Positions 1 to 8,608 of a DNA stretch of 64,000 nucleotides are shown in pieces. The position numbers and the translations under genes are program-made. Source of the DNA: Lewinellaceae bacterium (GTDB lineage Bacteria > Bacteroidota > Bacteroidia > Chitinophagales > Saprospiraceae); assembly GCA_020636215.1 (NCBI GenBank), contig JACJYG010000005.1, positions 62,001 through 126,000 of the forward strand, in the 5' to 3' direction. Position 1 is the first letter of the stretch. Every line of letters starts with the position of its first letter. The notes under the pieces were generated by a model. The model worked only from the letters and a program-made list of their open reading frames with translations. It ran no database searches and was not told where the DNA came from.

Positions 1-1901
1 TCAGCATTGCCGCAGTCATTGGTGATGGCCATGCAGACGAAGTAGTTGCCAGGGGTATCAAAACCGTGGTTGGGGTTCTGCTCGGTAGAGGTCGTGCCGT
101 CGCCAAAATCCCATAGCCAACTGTCGGGGTTGCCTATAGAGAGGTCCTGAAAGGAAATATCCAGCCCGTCGGAACCGAAGACAAAGCCTGGAATGGGCGG
201 CTCGCAATCGACGGTTATCTGCTGGCAGTATTGCGAAGGGCCGCAGTTGCCGGTTGTCGAAAGACAGATCAAATATTGGCCCGTGGCGGGGAAGGTGTGC
301 ATGGCTTGCTGGCCGGAAGCCGTGGCGCCATCTCCGAAGTCCCACATCCAGTCAGAGATCCCGATATCCCCGATACCGGAAAAATTCACTTCCAGGTCCT
401 GGACCGTATACTGGAAAGATACCTGTGGCAGGCAAAAATCCCCTTCCTGGAGGAAAACCATAGAATCGGCGGGCGGATTGGCCCAAAAATCCACATTGCC
501 CGAAGGCCAGCGCACGATGAGGCTGTCGATGCTGGTGGCGCTGCCCAGGCCGAAGTGGCCGGTAAAAGAGTTCATGATGCCGTAGCTTTCTCCGCTCCGT
601 ACCTCGCGGATCTGTTTTCCCCAACTGCCGTAAAGCTCCAGGCGGGCGCCGATGCCGTTGATGTTGGAGTTGACGCCCTGCAGGCGTACTTTGAAGTAAT
701 GGTTGCCGTTTCCATTGTTGAGGAACAGGCGGTCCGATTCATTACTGACCTGATTGTAACCAAAACCGAAACCGGCGTATACGTCGAGGAAGCCATCGTT
801 GTTAAGGTCGCCTACTGCCGCAGTATGCAGGTGCGCGCCGCCGCTGACGGGAAAGGCATTATTCACTTTGCTGAAGGTGCCGTTCCCATTATTGCGCAGC
901 AGGACGTGGCTGCCGCTGATAGAGGTGTACAGCAGGTCGATGAAACCGTCGTTGTCAAAATCGGCAAATTTGGCCTGCAGGCCGGTACCGACCCCCTGGA
1001 AAGCCGTGATCAGGCCACTGGGGAAGGAATAATCGGTGAAAGTGCCGTTGCCGTTGTTTCGGAACAGGACGTTGTTGATGTCGTGGTTGATGATGAAACA
1101 GTCCAGGTCGCCGTCATTATCTACATCCCCGAAGTCGGAGGCCCAGGATTGGGCAAAGGGCTGGATGTTGGCCTGTGCCGCCACTTCGGTAAAATGGTTG
1201 TCGCCGTCATTCTGAAAAAGCAGGTTGAGGCGGCGGCCATCGGTGGGGTCGTCCACACCGAGGCGGCATTTGGAAATATACAGGTCGATATCGCCGTCGT
1301 TGTCGTAATCCGTCCAGACGGAGCCATAATTGCCAGAATTGTCGGAAGGGACTGTGGAAACAGCCATGATGAGGCCGTAATCGGCGGCGAAACTGCCGCT
1401 GCCGTTATTTCGGAAAGGGACGCTCAGGCCGTCGTCGTGGCAGGCAAAAATGTCTATCGCTCCGTCGTTATTGATATCCACAAAATTGGAACCCTGAAGG
1501 AAGATGGAAGGGTCGTTGATAGTGCTGACGGTGTAAGTGGCGCCATCGGCATTGGCTTTAACCAGGTATAGGCTGTTGTACTGCCCGCCGGTAAAAATGT
1601 CATTGTAACCGTTCTGGTCAACATCTGCAACACAGAGGCTCCAATTGATGCCGTTCAAATCGGCAATAAAAGCGCCCACGAAAGCGCTGGTGTCCGCTTG
1701 TTGATATTCGATGTACAAAAATCGCCGGTCATCCAGGCGCACAATATCATCCAGTCCATCGTTGTTCATGTCCACTACGCCCACGGGCGCACCGCTGCGC
1801 AGCGTGTTGAAATCCAGCTCGCTGCTGGCGTCGATGAAGGTGATCTGGCCCAGTATCAGAGTGGGAAGAAGGGAGAAAATAGATAGTAGCGCTTTTCTCA
1901 T
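1..1901 (-). CDS. Secreted FG-GAP/VCBS repeat protein with ASPIC/UnbV and PKD domains (partial)
   Basis: The frame is open from an ATG at 1901 to the left edge, giving about 633 residues; the C-terminus is outside the window. Residues 1-19 are a signal peptide ending LILGQ. From about residue 35 to 400 there are repeated calcium-loop motifs of the type D-x-[DN]-x-DG-x-x-D (DMNNDGLDDI, DINNDGAIDI, DYDNDGDIDL, DVDNDGDLDC, DFDNDGFIDL, DLNNDGFLDV), the signature of FG-GAP/VCBS beta-propellers. Residues about 420-490 match the ASPIC/UnbV domain (NGIGARLELY, REVRSGESYG, HFGLG, VRWPSG), and two PKD-type Ig folds (WDFGDG) follow. This is the CRTAC1-like architecture common in secreted Bacteroidetes proteins. 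A type IX sorting tail is expected beyond the edge but cannot be seen. Function is probably extracellular adhesion or matrix; the ligand is unknown. Confidence 0.88.
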   Translation of the reverse strand, partial: MRKALLSIFSLLPTLILGQITFIDASSELDFNTLRSGAPVGVVDMNNDGLDDIVRLDDRRFLYIEYQQADTSAFVGAFIADLNGINWSLCVADVDQNGYNDIFTGGQYNSLYLVKANADGATYTVSTINDPSIFLQGSNFVDINNDGAIDIFACHDDGLSVPFRNNGSGSFAADYGLIMAVSTVPSDNSGNYGSVWTDYDNDGDIDLYISKCRLGVDDPTDGRRLNLLFQNDGDNHFTEVAAQANIQPFAQSWASDFGDVDNDGDLDCFIINHDINNVLFRNNGNGTFTDYSFPSGLITAFQGVGTGLQAKFADFDNDGFIDLLYTSISGSHVLLRNNGNGTFSKVNNAFPVSGGAHLHTAAVGDLNNDGFLDVYAGFGFGYNQVSNESDRLFLNNGNGNHYFKVRLQGVNSNINGIGARLELYGSWGKQIREVRSGESYGIMNSFTGHFGLGSATSIDSLIVRWPSGNVDFWANPPADSMVFLQEGDFCLPQVSFQYTVQDLEVNFSGIGDIGISDWMWDFGDGATASGQQAMHTFPATGQYLICLSTTGNCGPSQYCQQITVDCEPPIPGFVFGSDGLDISFQDLSIGNPDSWLWDFGDGTTSTEQNPNHGFDTPGNYFVCMAITNDCGNA

Positions 1902-2381
1902 AATGCTTGTGTTTTTCTGCCTTAGGGTTGCATTTCCCTGTAGCAGCTTGGGATTATTTGTTTTAGTCAAAAGGTCAAGACGTCCACGGCCCCCAAAGAT
2001 CAAAAGGCCAGATTGTCAGGTTTAAAAGTTAATGGAGCATTTTAGTTCCACCGTCCTCTCAGCCTAATAAGCTCAAGGCCTGATAGCCTGCCAATGTTAG
2101 GCCGACAGGCCTAATAAATCCGAAATTTACAGCTTTTTGAACAGTCTCACTCAATTTTTGGCCGGGCACTTATTCACTTTACATTGCCCGGACATTTTGC
2201 GCCGGGATTCAAACCAAAAACCATTTTTTCCGAAAAGGATTTCCAAACCCCCGTAAAAGGCTTATATTTGCGGAGTTTTTCTCCAAGAAAATGTCAGAAA
2301 GCTGTGTTTTTCAGCAGATTATGTTTTTTGGAGAGGGCTAAAGATGCTCATTTTTTTAACCTTCTAAAAGTTTGTTCGAGT
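1902..2381. other. Divergent intergenic region before secDF
   Basis: This 480-base gap between a leftward secreted-protein gene and rightward secDF holds no convincing gene. Around 2061-2115 there are imperfect direct and inverted copies of AGGCCTAATAA/CAGGCCT-like words. The secDF promoter is at 2240-2270. An open frame runs into secDF from 2184, but it starts upstream of the promoter and encodes no recognisable N-terminus. Confidence 0.6.
2240..2270 (+). promoter_or_regulatory. Bacteroidetes-type promoter of secDF
   Basis: The sequence TTTC (2240-2243), 19 bases, then TATATTTG (2263-2270) matches the Bacteroidetes sigma-A consensus TTTG-N19-TAnnTTTG with one mismatch in the -33 box. Transcription would begin near 2277, leaving a leader of about 105 bases before the ATG at 2382. 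This rules out translation starts at or before 2263. Confidence 0.65.
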
Positions 2382-5300
2382 ATGCAAGGCAAAGGAGTAG
2401 TGAGGTTCTTCCTTGTGGTAATGACTCTGGTCACGCTCGTGCAATACTTCTTTATCCTTCCCACCCAGAAGGTAGAGAAGAAAGCAGATGCGTTCGCCCG
2501 TTCGGCGACCCAGAACATGCCGGAAGACGTCCAGAAGGCTGCCTTCAAGATGAAGCGCGCGGAATACCTGGACTCCATGTCGTCGGAAGAGGTTTTTAAG
2601 ATCCCTCTTCTCAAATCTTACACCTATCAGGAGCTGAAGTCTCAGCAATTGGCGCTCGGCCTCGACCTCAAAGGCGGGATGAGTGTGGTGTTACAGGTTG
2701 ACCTACGGGAGTTTCTTAGAGCACTGGCCAATGATAGCAAAGACCCAACATTTTTAGAAGCGTTAGACCGAGCATCTCAAGCGCAAAAGAACGCCCAGGA
2801 CAATTTCGTTTCCCTGTTCGCTACCGCCTGGAATGAAATCTCCGGCGAAAAGCGGCTGGCCCCGATCTTCTCGCTCAACGAATCGTTGCGCGACCAGATC
2901 AACTACGAAACCTCCGATGGAGAGGTGATCCGTATCATCCGCCAAAAAGCGGACGAGACTGTTGACCTGACCTTCAAGCTGCTGAAAGAACGTATCGACA
3001 AGCTCGGGGTAACCCAGCCAAACGTTTCCCTCGACGCTGCCCGCGACCTTATCGTTGTGGAACTACCGGGTATCGACAACCCGGAACGCGCCCGGAACTT
3101 CCTGCAGGCAGCCGCCAAGCTGGAATTCTGGAATGTATTCCGGATCAATGACCCCAGCGTGCAGGAATCTTTTGTTCAGGCCAACCAGCGCCTGGCTCAA
3201 ACTCTGGACAAGGATTCAGAACAGGAACGTACTATCCTTCGGATCGATACCACCTACGCGGTCGATTCCATTGGCAATGTCGACAGCACTCTGATTGCCG
3301 GCGTCGATACGGTGTATAATGACGCCTCCCTCACCGGAGGCCCGCTCTTCGATGTCTTTACGTTGAATACCACCGGTGCGCAGGGCCTGGCCGTATTAGG
3401 CACCGCCAAGAAAAACCAGCGCCGGTATATCGATACCCTGCTCGCCAGGCCCGATGTGCGGGCGCTCTTCCCCCGCGATATGGTCTTCCGTTGGTCTAAG
3501 GACCCTACGAAAAACTATGAAACGGGCGAGCTGACCGATGACTACGAACTCTACGGCATCAAACTGGGCCGCGACGGCAAACCTGCCCTCACCGGCGACC
3601 ACGTAGTGGACGCCAGCGCCAACCCGGATTCCCGGACCAACCAGGTGGCGGTATCCCTCAAAATGGATAATACCGGCGCCAAGATCTGGGGCCAGTTGAC
3701 CACGGAAGCCGCCCAGGACAATAACCGCGAGATCGCGATTGTGCTCGATGATGAGGTGGTGTCCGCCCCCCGGGTTATCAACCCAATCCTGACCGGGGAC
3801 TCCCAGATTACAGGTAGTTTCTCTATCCAGGAAGGCAAGGACCTTGCCAACATCCTGCAGATCGGTAAACTGCCGGCTGAAACGAAGATCATCCAGGAGT
3901 CACTGGTTGGCCCTTCCCTCGGTAAGGAAAATATCGTCAGCAGCGCCAAGGCGCTGATCATCGGCTTTATGATCGTGCTGGGCTTCATGATCTTCTACTA
4001 TGCTGGTGGCGGCCTCGTTTCTATCTTCGCCCTGGTGCTCAACATCTTCTTCATCTTTGGCGCCCTGGCTTCCTATGGAACCGTACTGACCCTTCCGGGT
4101 ATCGCCGGTATCGTACTGACCATCGGTATGGCCGTCGACGCCAACGTGATCATTTTTGAACGGATACGGGAAGAATTGCGGGATGGCAAGTCGCTGCTCA
4201 TGGCCATTAATGACGGCTTCAAGCAGTCCTATTCTGCTATCATCGACGCCAACGTTACGACCCTGTTGACGGCCTTCGTTCTGGCTTACTTCGGCCTGGG
4301 CCCTATTCGCGGTTTCGCCGTGGTGTTGATCATCGGTGTATTGTCGTCCTTGTTTACCGCAGTTTTGGTCGGCCGCCTGGTGATCGAATGGTGGACCAGC
4401 AAAGGGCGCGACATGACCTTCTCCACCAAACTGACGGAGAATACCCTGGCCAACCTCAATGTAGACTGGTTGGGCAAACGCCGGATCGCTTACGTGGTCT
4501 CCGGCATGTTAATACTGGCCTCTGTGATCTCATTTGCTACCCGCGGCTTCGAACTGGGGGTAGACTTCAAAGGCGGGTATTCCTATAACGTAACCTTTGA
4601 TACGAATAAGGAAATTAGTGCGCCAGAACTGCGTCAGGTGCTCACTACTGCTTTCGAAGGTAGTGCGCCCATCGTAAAAGTGGTAGATACGGAGAACACC
4701 TTCAATGTGGTGACGGATTACCTTATCGATGACGACAGTGAAGATGCTCCTGACCGCGTAATGGCAAAGTTGTACGAAGGGGTTAATACGGTTGCCGGCG
4801 GCAACGTGGACTTCGAGCAATTCAAAGCGCCTGACGGGGACGGCACACACGTGACCAGTTCCAGCCAGGTTGGCCCCACTATTGCCGACGACATTCAGAA
4901 CAGCGCCTTCTACGCCACGGTATTTGCCCTTTTGCTGATCTTCCTCTACATTTTTATCCGCTTCAGCAAGTGGCAATTCAGTATGGGCGCCGTAGCGGCT
5001 TTGTTCCACGATACCATCATCACGATGGGGATGTTTTCGCTCTTCCACGGTATTCTGCCTTTCTCTCTGGAGATTGACCAGGCCTTTGTGGCGGCCATCC
5101 TTACCGTGATCGGTTATTCGATCAACGATACCGTGGTGGTTTTCGACCGTATCCGGGAATATCTGGCCAACTATACGAATAAGCCGAAAAATGAAGTGCT
5201 CAACGAGGCGATCAGCAGCACGCTGAGCCGTACGGTAATCACTTCCTTGACTACCTTGTTCGTGGTTTTTGTGCTCTTTATCTTCGGTGGCGCCAGCATC

Positions 5301-5462
5301 AAAGGCTTTGCTTTCGCACTGCTGGTCGGTATTGGCGTAGGTACCTACTCTTCCATCTTTGTCGCAACCCCGATTATGTCTGACCTGACCGGGGAAGAAC
5401 TCAAAGGGAAGGCTGCCAGAAAAGAAACCAAGGGCTTCTCGAAAGCAGCCCAGGCCCGATAA
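2382..5462 (+). CDS. secDF: Protein translocase SecD-SecF fusion
   Basis: This 1026-residue inner-membrane protein uses the proton motive force to help SecYEG complete protein export. The start is set at MQGKGVVRFF (2382) because the first membrane helix (about residues 8-26) follows at once and the promoter lies between it and upstream ATGs. The SecD half has the LGLDLKGG signature at 92-99, a large periplasmic P1 region and a first block of membrane helices including GIAGIVLTIGMAVDANVIIFERIREE. The SecF half begins near residue 700, with GVDFKGG at about 726 and a second helix block with VIGYSINDTVVVFDRIRE. One-piece SecDF of roughly 1000 residues is the usual form in Bacteroidetes. It is flanked by its own promoter and a strong terminator, so it looks monocistronic. 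Confidence 0.97.
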   Translation: MQGKGVVRFFLVVMTLVTLVQYFFILPTQKVEKKADAFARSATQNMPEDVQKAAFKMKRAEYLDSMSSEEVFKIPLLKSYTYQELKSQQLALGLDLKGGMSVVLQVDLREFLRALANDSKDPTFLEALDRASQAQKNAQDNFVSLFATAWNEISGEKRLAPIFSLNESLRDQINYETSDGEVIRIIRQKADETVDLTFKLLKERIDKLGVTQPNVSLDAARDLIVVELPGIDNPERARNFLQAAAKLEFWNVFRINDPSVQESFVQANQRLAQTLDKDSEQERTILRIDTTYAVDSIGNVDSTLIAGVDTVYNDASLTGGPLFDVFTLNTTGAQGLAVLGTAKKNQRRYIDTLLARPDVRALFPRDMVFRWSKDPTKNYETGELTDDYELYGIKLGRDGKPALTGDHVVDASANPDSRTNQVAVSLKMDNTGAKIWGQLTTEAAQDNNREIAIVLDDEVVSAPRVINPILTGDSQITGSFSIQEGKDLANILQIGKLPAETKIIQESLVGPSLGKENIVSSAKALIIGFMIVLGFMIFYYAGGGLVSIFALVLNIFFIFGALASYGTVLTLPGIAGIVLTIGMAVDANVIIFERIREELRDGKSLLMAINDGFKQSYSAIIDANVTTLLTAFVLAYFGLGPIRGFAVVLIIGVLSSLFTAVLVGRLVIEWWTSKGRDMTFSTKLTENTLANLNVDWLGKRRIAYVVSGMLILASVISFATRGFELGVDFKGGYSYNVTFDTNKEISAPELRQVLTTAFEGSAPIVKVVDTENTFNVVTDYLIDDDSEDAPDRVMAKLYEGVNTVAGGNVDFEQFKAPDGDGTHVTSSSQVGPTIADDIQNSAFYATVFALLLIFLYIFIRFSKWQFSMGAVAALFHDTIITMGMFSLFHGILPFSLEIDQAFVAAILTVIGYSINDTVVVFDRIREYLANYTNKPKNEVLNEAISSTLSRTVITSLTTLFVVFVLFIFGGASIKGFAFALLVGIGVGTYSSIFVATPIMSDLTGEELKGKAARKETKGFSKAAQAR

Positions 5463-5488
5463 GGTTTTTTCCCTTATTGGATAATAAT

Positions 5489-5533
5489 AAGAGGAGCCAT
5501 CGCCGCGTGCGATGGCTCCTCTTTATTTTTTTC
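5489..5533 (+). terminator. Rho-independent terminator of secDF
   Basis: A perfect 12-bp stem (5491-5502 GAGGAGCCATCG with 5510-5521 CGATGGCTCCTC) with a 7-base loop is followed by TTTATTTTTTT. It begins about 30 bases after the secDF stop codon. Confidence 0.9.
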
Positions 5534-5585
5534 CCTATTATTCGTTATTTGAAAGCAATTATTACCTGGTCAAAAACTCAAGATC

Positions 5586-5984
5586 ATGGAAAAACAACTC
5601 ATTTCTTCCGGCGCGCCCTGGGAAAATGTCGTTGGCTATTCCCGCGCCGTGCGGGTAGGCCAACACGTCTTTGTTTCCGGCACTGCCGCCGTTGATGAAC
5701 AGGGGCAGACGGTTGGCGTTGGAGATGCCTATGCCCAGACAAAATTTATTTTGGATAAGATAACGAAAGCATTGCATCAGGCTGGCGCTACACTCGAACA
5801 GGTGGTGCGCACCCGTATGTTCGTCACCGATATCAGCCAATGGGAGGCGATTGGCCGGGCGCATGGCGAGTACTTCCGAAATATCCGCCCCGCCACCTCC
5901 ATGGTGGAAGTGAACCGGCTCATCGAACCGGAAATGCTGGTAGAGATTGAAGTGGACGCCATACTCTTTGAGCAAGCGCTCTAA
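5586..5984 (+). CDS. RidA family (YjgF/YER057c/UK114) protein
   Basis: This 132-residue protein has the full length of the RidA fold. Recognisable blocks are the N-terminal SSGAPWENVVGYSRAVRVG, VFVSGTAAVDEQG, the helix QTKFILDKITKALHQAGATLEQVVRTRMFVTDI and the C-terminal RPATSMVEVNRLIEPEMLVEIEVDAIL. The conserved Arg of enamine/imine deaminases is in the VVRTRMFVTD block (canonical RidA has R in the RPATSxVE motif, also present). Family members hydrolyse reactive enamine or imine intermediates from PLP enzymes. The motif set is closer to the broader YjgF subgroup than to archetypal RidA, so the substrate is uncertain. It stands alone after the secDF terminator. Confidence 0.9.
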   Translation: MEKQLISSGAPWENVVGYSRAVRVGQHVFVSGTAAVDEQGQTVGVGDAYAQTKFILDKITKALHQAGATLEQVVRTRMFVTDISQWEAIGRAHGEYFRNIRPATSMVEVNRLIEPEMLVEIEVDAILFEQAL

Positions 5985-6050
5985 AAGTAGAAAACCAAAG
6001 CACCTTATATTTTTTTGCATTAAATTGCCGGAAATCAAAACCAGATCATC

Positions 6051-6167
6051 ATGGCTAAATCAAAATCTCCTGCGAAGGAAAAAAACAAAAAGGCGCCGGA
6101 AAAAAACCTGAAAGAAAAACGCGCCGAAAAGAAATCGAAACGCGCTGAAAAGAAATCGAACCAATAG
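6051..6167 (+). CDS. Very small lysine-rich protein (38 aa)
   Basis: A short open frame runs from ATG 6051 to TAG 6167. Fourteen of 38 residues are Lys and two are Arg, with a tandem heptad KRAEKKS-KRAEKKS near the C-terminus. No membrane segment or cysteine is present. The composition resembles histone-H1-like or ribosome-associated tails of bacteria, so nucleic-acid binding is possible, but this is inference only. There is no strong ribosome-binding site. It begins 66 bases after the RidA-family stop and may be co-transcribed with it. Confidence 0.45.
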   Translation: MAKSKSPAKEKNKKAPEKNLKEKRAEKKSKRAEKKSNQ

Positions 6168-6508
6168 GTAGCTTTTTCTCGTCAGTAGCGTAACCCTCAG
6201 GTAGTAAGCCAATCGGCAATCGTCGTCCGGGAAATTGCTGGCGACAGGCAGCAAAAGAAGCAGATGCGGTAATTGGATGACATTCCAGCCTTTCGCTAAA
6301 TAGAGCCGACAACAAAAAAAATGGCCCCGGCGTTTTTATTGCTGAGGATAAAGAGATGAGGTGGCCCCTCCAAAAGAGGTGTCATCTCATCTTTCAAATC
6401 GGTTCATCCTCACCAGAGGTTTGGGCTCCCAAAGGGATGCCGACATCTCGGGTGAAGATGCCCCTCTCCAACATAATAGCCTGTATCATTTTTACAAAGA
6501 TTAACAGC
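6168..6508. other. Gap containing a structured leader before the porE-like gene
   Basis: This 341-base gap has no gene that can be supported. A nested hairpin is visible: inner stem CCTC (6367-6370)/GAGG (6376-6379), middle stem GATGAGGTG (6355-6363)/CATCTCATC (6383-6391) with one G-T pair, and outer stem GAGGAT (6344-6349)/ATCCTC (6406-6411). It lies about 100 bases before the start of the OmpA-family lipoprotein and could be a leader structure or a remnant repeat. Confidence 0.5.
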
Positions 6509-8491
6509 ATGCTTAAAAACCTGACCATAGTCGCGCTTCTATTCACTTTTCTTGCCGGATGTACCTATACACAAAAAGTGCGCGATGGCCGCACCGCCTT
6601 CGAGGTGAAACAATACGCCGTGGCGACGAAAATGCTGGAAAAGGAGTACGAGAAAGCCAAAAGCCGGGTGGAAAAAGGAAAGATCGCTTTCCTGATCGGA
6701 GAATCTTATAAACACCTGAATAAAAGTGATCAGTCTATCCGTTGGTATGGCATCGCTTATGACAACCAATACGGGGTGGATGCCCTGAAGGAATATGCCT
6801 TTGCCCTAAAACGGGCCGGCCGCTACGAAGACGCCAAGAGCGCCTTTAAGGACCTTGGTATCGAGATCGGCAGCCCTTATGAGTATCGCCGGGAAATAAG
6901 CGCCTGCGAGATCGCCATGGGCTGGGAAAAGCTGCCTCCGGAATACAAAGTGGAAGTGATGGCCTTCAACTCCGGTAGCTCTGATTATGCTCCAATGTTG
7001 TACAAAGACAACAAGATGGTGATCACTTCCGACCGCGCCTCCAGTACCGGTGATGCCGTGTACAAGTGGACCGGGGCGGCCTATTCCGATCTCTTCCTGG
7101 TCGACCTGGGGTCCAACAGCATCACCGGTTTTGATAGCCAGATCAATACCGAGAATAATGAAGGCACGGTTGCCTTCAACCGGGATTTCACCGAGGTGTT
7201 CTTTACGCGCTGTTTTGGTGGGAAAAAGGATGCGGCCGACTATTGCAAGATCATGGTCAGCGAAGGGAGTGGCGACAGCTGGTCGACTCCCCGTGTGCTC
7301 AATTTCTTGAAAGAGGGTGTCAATTATGTTCATCCCAGCCTCTCAGCGGATGGCAATACCCTTTATTTCGCTTCCGATGACCCTGAAGGTTGGGGCGGCT
7401 GGGATATTTACGCTTCCGAACGTCTGACAGACGGCGAATGGAGCGAGCCGATCCTGATGAGCCGCGTGATCAATACCCAGGGAGATGAGAAGTTCCCCTT
7501 CATCGATGCCGATACCCTTTATTTCGCATCGGACAACCATACAGGCCTGGGGGGGCTCGATATTTTCCGAACCTTCCAAATGGACAACGGCTCCTGGGCG
7601 CCTCCTTACAATCTGAAAACGCCGATCAATTCTGCTGGCGATGATTTCGGATTTATCATCGATTACAACAGCCCGAAAGAAGAAGGTGTCCTGCAACAGG
7701 GGTATTTCACCTCCACCCGCGAAGAAGGTATTGGAAGCGACGATATCTACCGCTTTCAAAAGATCACGCCCCCTCCGGCGCCGCCACTCGTCGAAGAACA
7801 GCCCAAACCGGAAGATTACAAGCTCATTCTGGAAGGCTATGTGCTGGAAAAGATATACAACAACCCTACCGACCCCAACAGTAAAATCCTCGGCCGTAAA
7901 CCCCTTCCCGGCGCACAGGTGGATATCCAGTTCGGCCGCCAGAAAGAAACCGTAACCGTGGGCGAAGATGGCCAGTTCCGCCTCGAACTGGAGGAAGAGA
8001 CAGACTATGACTTCCTGGCCTATAAAGAGAATTATCTGAAAAACGCGGAGGTGTTTTCCACTAAAGGCATCGGGCGAGATCCTAATAACCCCGTCCAGAC
8101 TTTCGAGATCGAGATCGTTCTGGATCGTATTTTCTTCGATAAGGAGATCCGCCTGGAAAATATCTACTACGACTTCGACAAGTGGGACATCCGTGACGAC
8201 GCCAAGCCTACCCTCGATGAACTGGCGCGCAACCTGCAGCTCAATCCCACCATTCGGATTCAGTTGGGCTCCCATACCGACTGCCGTGGCGCCACCCGCT
8301 ACAACGAGGAACTTTCCCAGAAACGCGCCCAATCCGCCGTGGATTACCTGATCTCCAAAGGCATCGACCCGGGCCGCCTGGCCGCACGCGGCTATGGGGA
8401 AAGCCAACCCGAAGCCGATTGCCTTTGCAACCGTTGTACAGAGGACGAGCATCAGCAAAATCGCCGTACCACTTTTAAAATTATTGAGTAG
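6509..8491 (+). CDS. PorE-like OmpA-family lipoprotein of the type IX secretion system
   Basis: This 660-residue lipoprotein starts at ATG 6509; the signal peptide ends in the lipobox LAGC with Cys18. Domains in order are TPR-like helices (about 25-150), a PD40/WD40-type beta-propeller (about 160-420, with repeated LYFASD motifs such as GNTLYFASDDPEGWGGWDIY), a carboxypeptidase-regulatory-like beta-sandwich (about 436-545, GQFRLELEEETDYDF) and an OmpA C-terminal peptidoglycan-binding domain (about 550-658, HTDCRG, LSQKRAQSAVDYL, NRRTTFKI). This TPR-propeller-CRD-OmpA order is that of PorE, which anchors the type IX machinery to peptidoglycan at the outer membrane. The loop CLCNRCTEDEHQQNRR is a typical insertion of this group. 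Two type IX substrates lie directly downstream on the other strand. Paralogues with this architecture exist, so the exact orthology is likely but not proven. Confidence 0.85.
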   Translation: MLKNLTIVALLFTFLAGCTYTQKVRDGRTAFEVKQYAVATKMLEKEYEKAKSRVEKGKIAFLIGESYKHLNKSDQSIRWYGIAYDNQYGVDALKEYAFALKRAGRYEDAKSAFKDLGIEIGSPYEYRREISACEIAMGWEKLPPEYKVEVMAFNSGSSDYAPMLYKDNKMVITSDRASSTGDAVYKWTGAAYSDLFLVDLGSNSITGFDSQINTENNEGTVAFNRDFTEVFFTRCFGGKKDAADYCKIMVSEGSGDSWSTPRVLNFLKEGVNYVHPSLSADGNTLYFASDDPEGWGGWDIYASERLTDGEWSEPILMSRVINTQGDEKFPFIDADTLYFASDNHTGLGGLDIFRTFQMDNGSWAPPYNLKTPINSAGDDFGFIIDYNSPKEEGVLQQGYFTSTREEGIGSDDIYRFQKITPPPAPPLVEEQPKPEDYKLILEGYVLEKIYNNPTDPNSKILGRKPLPGAQVDIQFGRQKETVTVGEDGQFRLELEEETDYDFLAYKENYLKNAEVFSTKGIGRDPNNPVQTFEIEIVLDRIFFDKEIRLENIYYDFDKWDIRDDAKPTLDELARNLQLNPTIRIQLGSHTDCRGATRYNEELSQKRAQSAVDYLISKGIDPGRLAARGYGESQPEADCLCNRCTEDEHQQNRRTTFKIIE

Positions 8492-8504
8492 TAGTAGTTA
8501 TAAA

Positions 8505-8545
8505 AATGCTTTCCGGAACCCACCAGATTGGCTCCGGAAAGCATT
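8505..8545 (+). terminator. Hairpin between convergent genes
   Basis: A perfect 13-bp stem (8505-8517 AATGCTTTCCGGA with 8533-8545 TCCGGAAAGCATT) lies 14 bases past the PorE-like stop. The 3' side is AATATTAG rather than a clean T run, so termination strength is uncertain. Confidence 0.6.
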
Positions 8546-8564
8546 AATATTAGCCCATAGGCGA

Positions 8565-8602
8565 CATTCAACCATTCAACCATTCAACCATTCAACCATT
8601 CA
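8565..8602. repeat. Tandem octamer CATTCAAC, 4.75 copies
   Basis: Four exact copies of CATTCAAC (8565-8596) and a partial fifth (8597-8602) sit immediately beyond the 3' end of the giant secreted-protein gene. A related degenerate version (AACCATTCAACAATCAGCCATTCAA) lies just before 39590. Confidence 0.9.
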
Positions 8603-8608
8603 TTTCCC

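Noticed and set aside
231..1571. Long plus-strand open frame opposite the FG-GAP protein
   Set aside because: Its translation is a Val/Ala/Ile-rich mirror of the calcium-loop repeats on the minus strand, with no domain. The minus-strand frame has a signal peptide and clear FG-GAP/UnbV motifs.
2184..2381. Upstream extension of secDF
   Set aside because: It precedes the visible promoter at 2240-2270 and lacks any membrane or secretion feature; MQGKGVVRFF is the natural start.
7343..8458. 371-codon minus-strand frame opposite the PorE-like gene
   Set aside because: It is the complement of a gene with lipobox, propeller and OmpA motifs; its own translation has no recognisable domain.
8565..8602. 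Possible CRISPR-like array
   Set aside because: The unit is only 8 bases, in direct tandem without spacers, and no cas genes are present.
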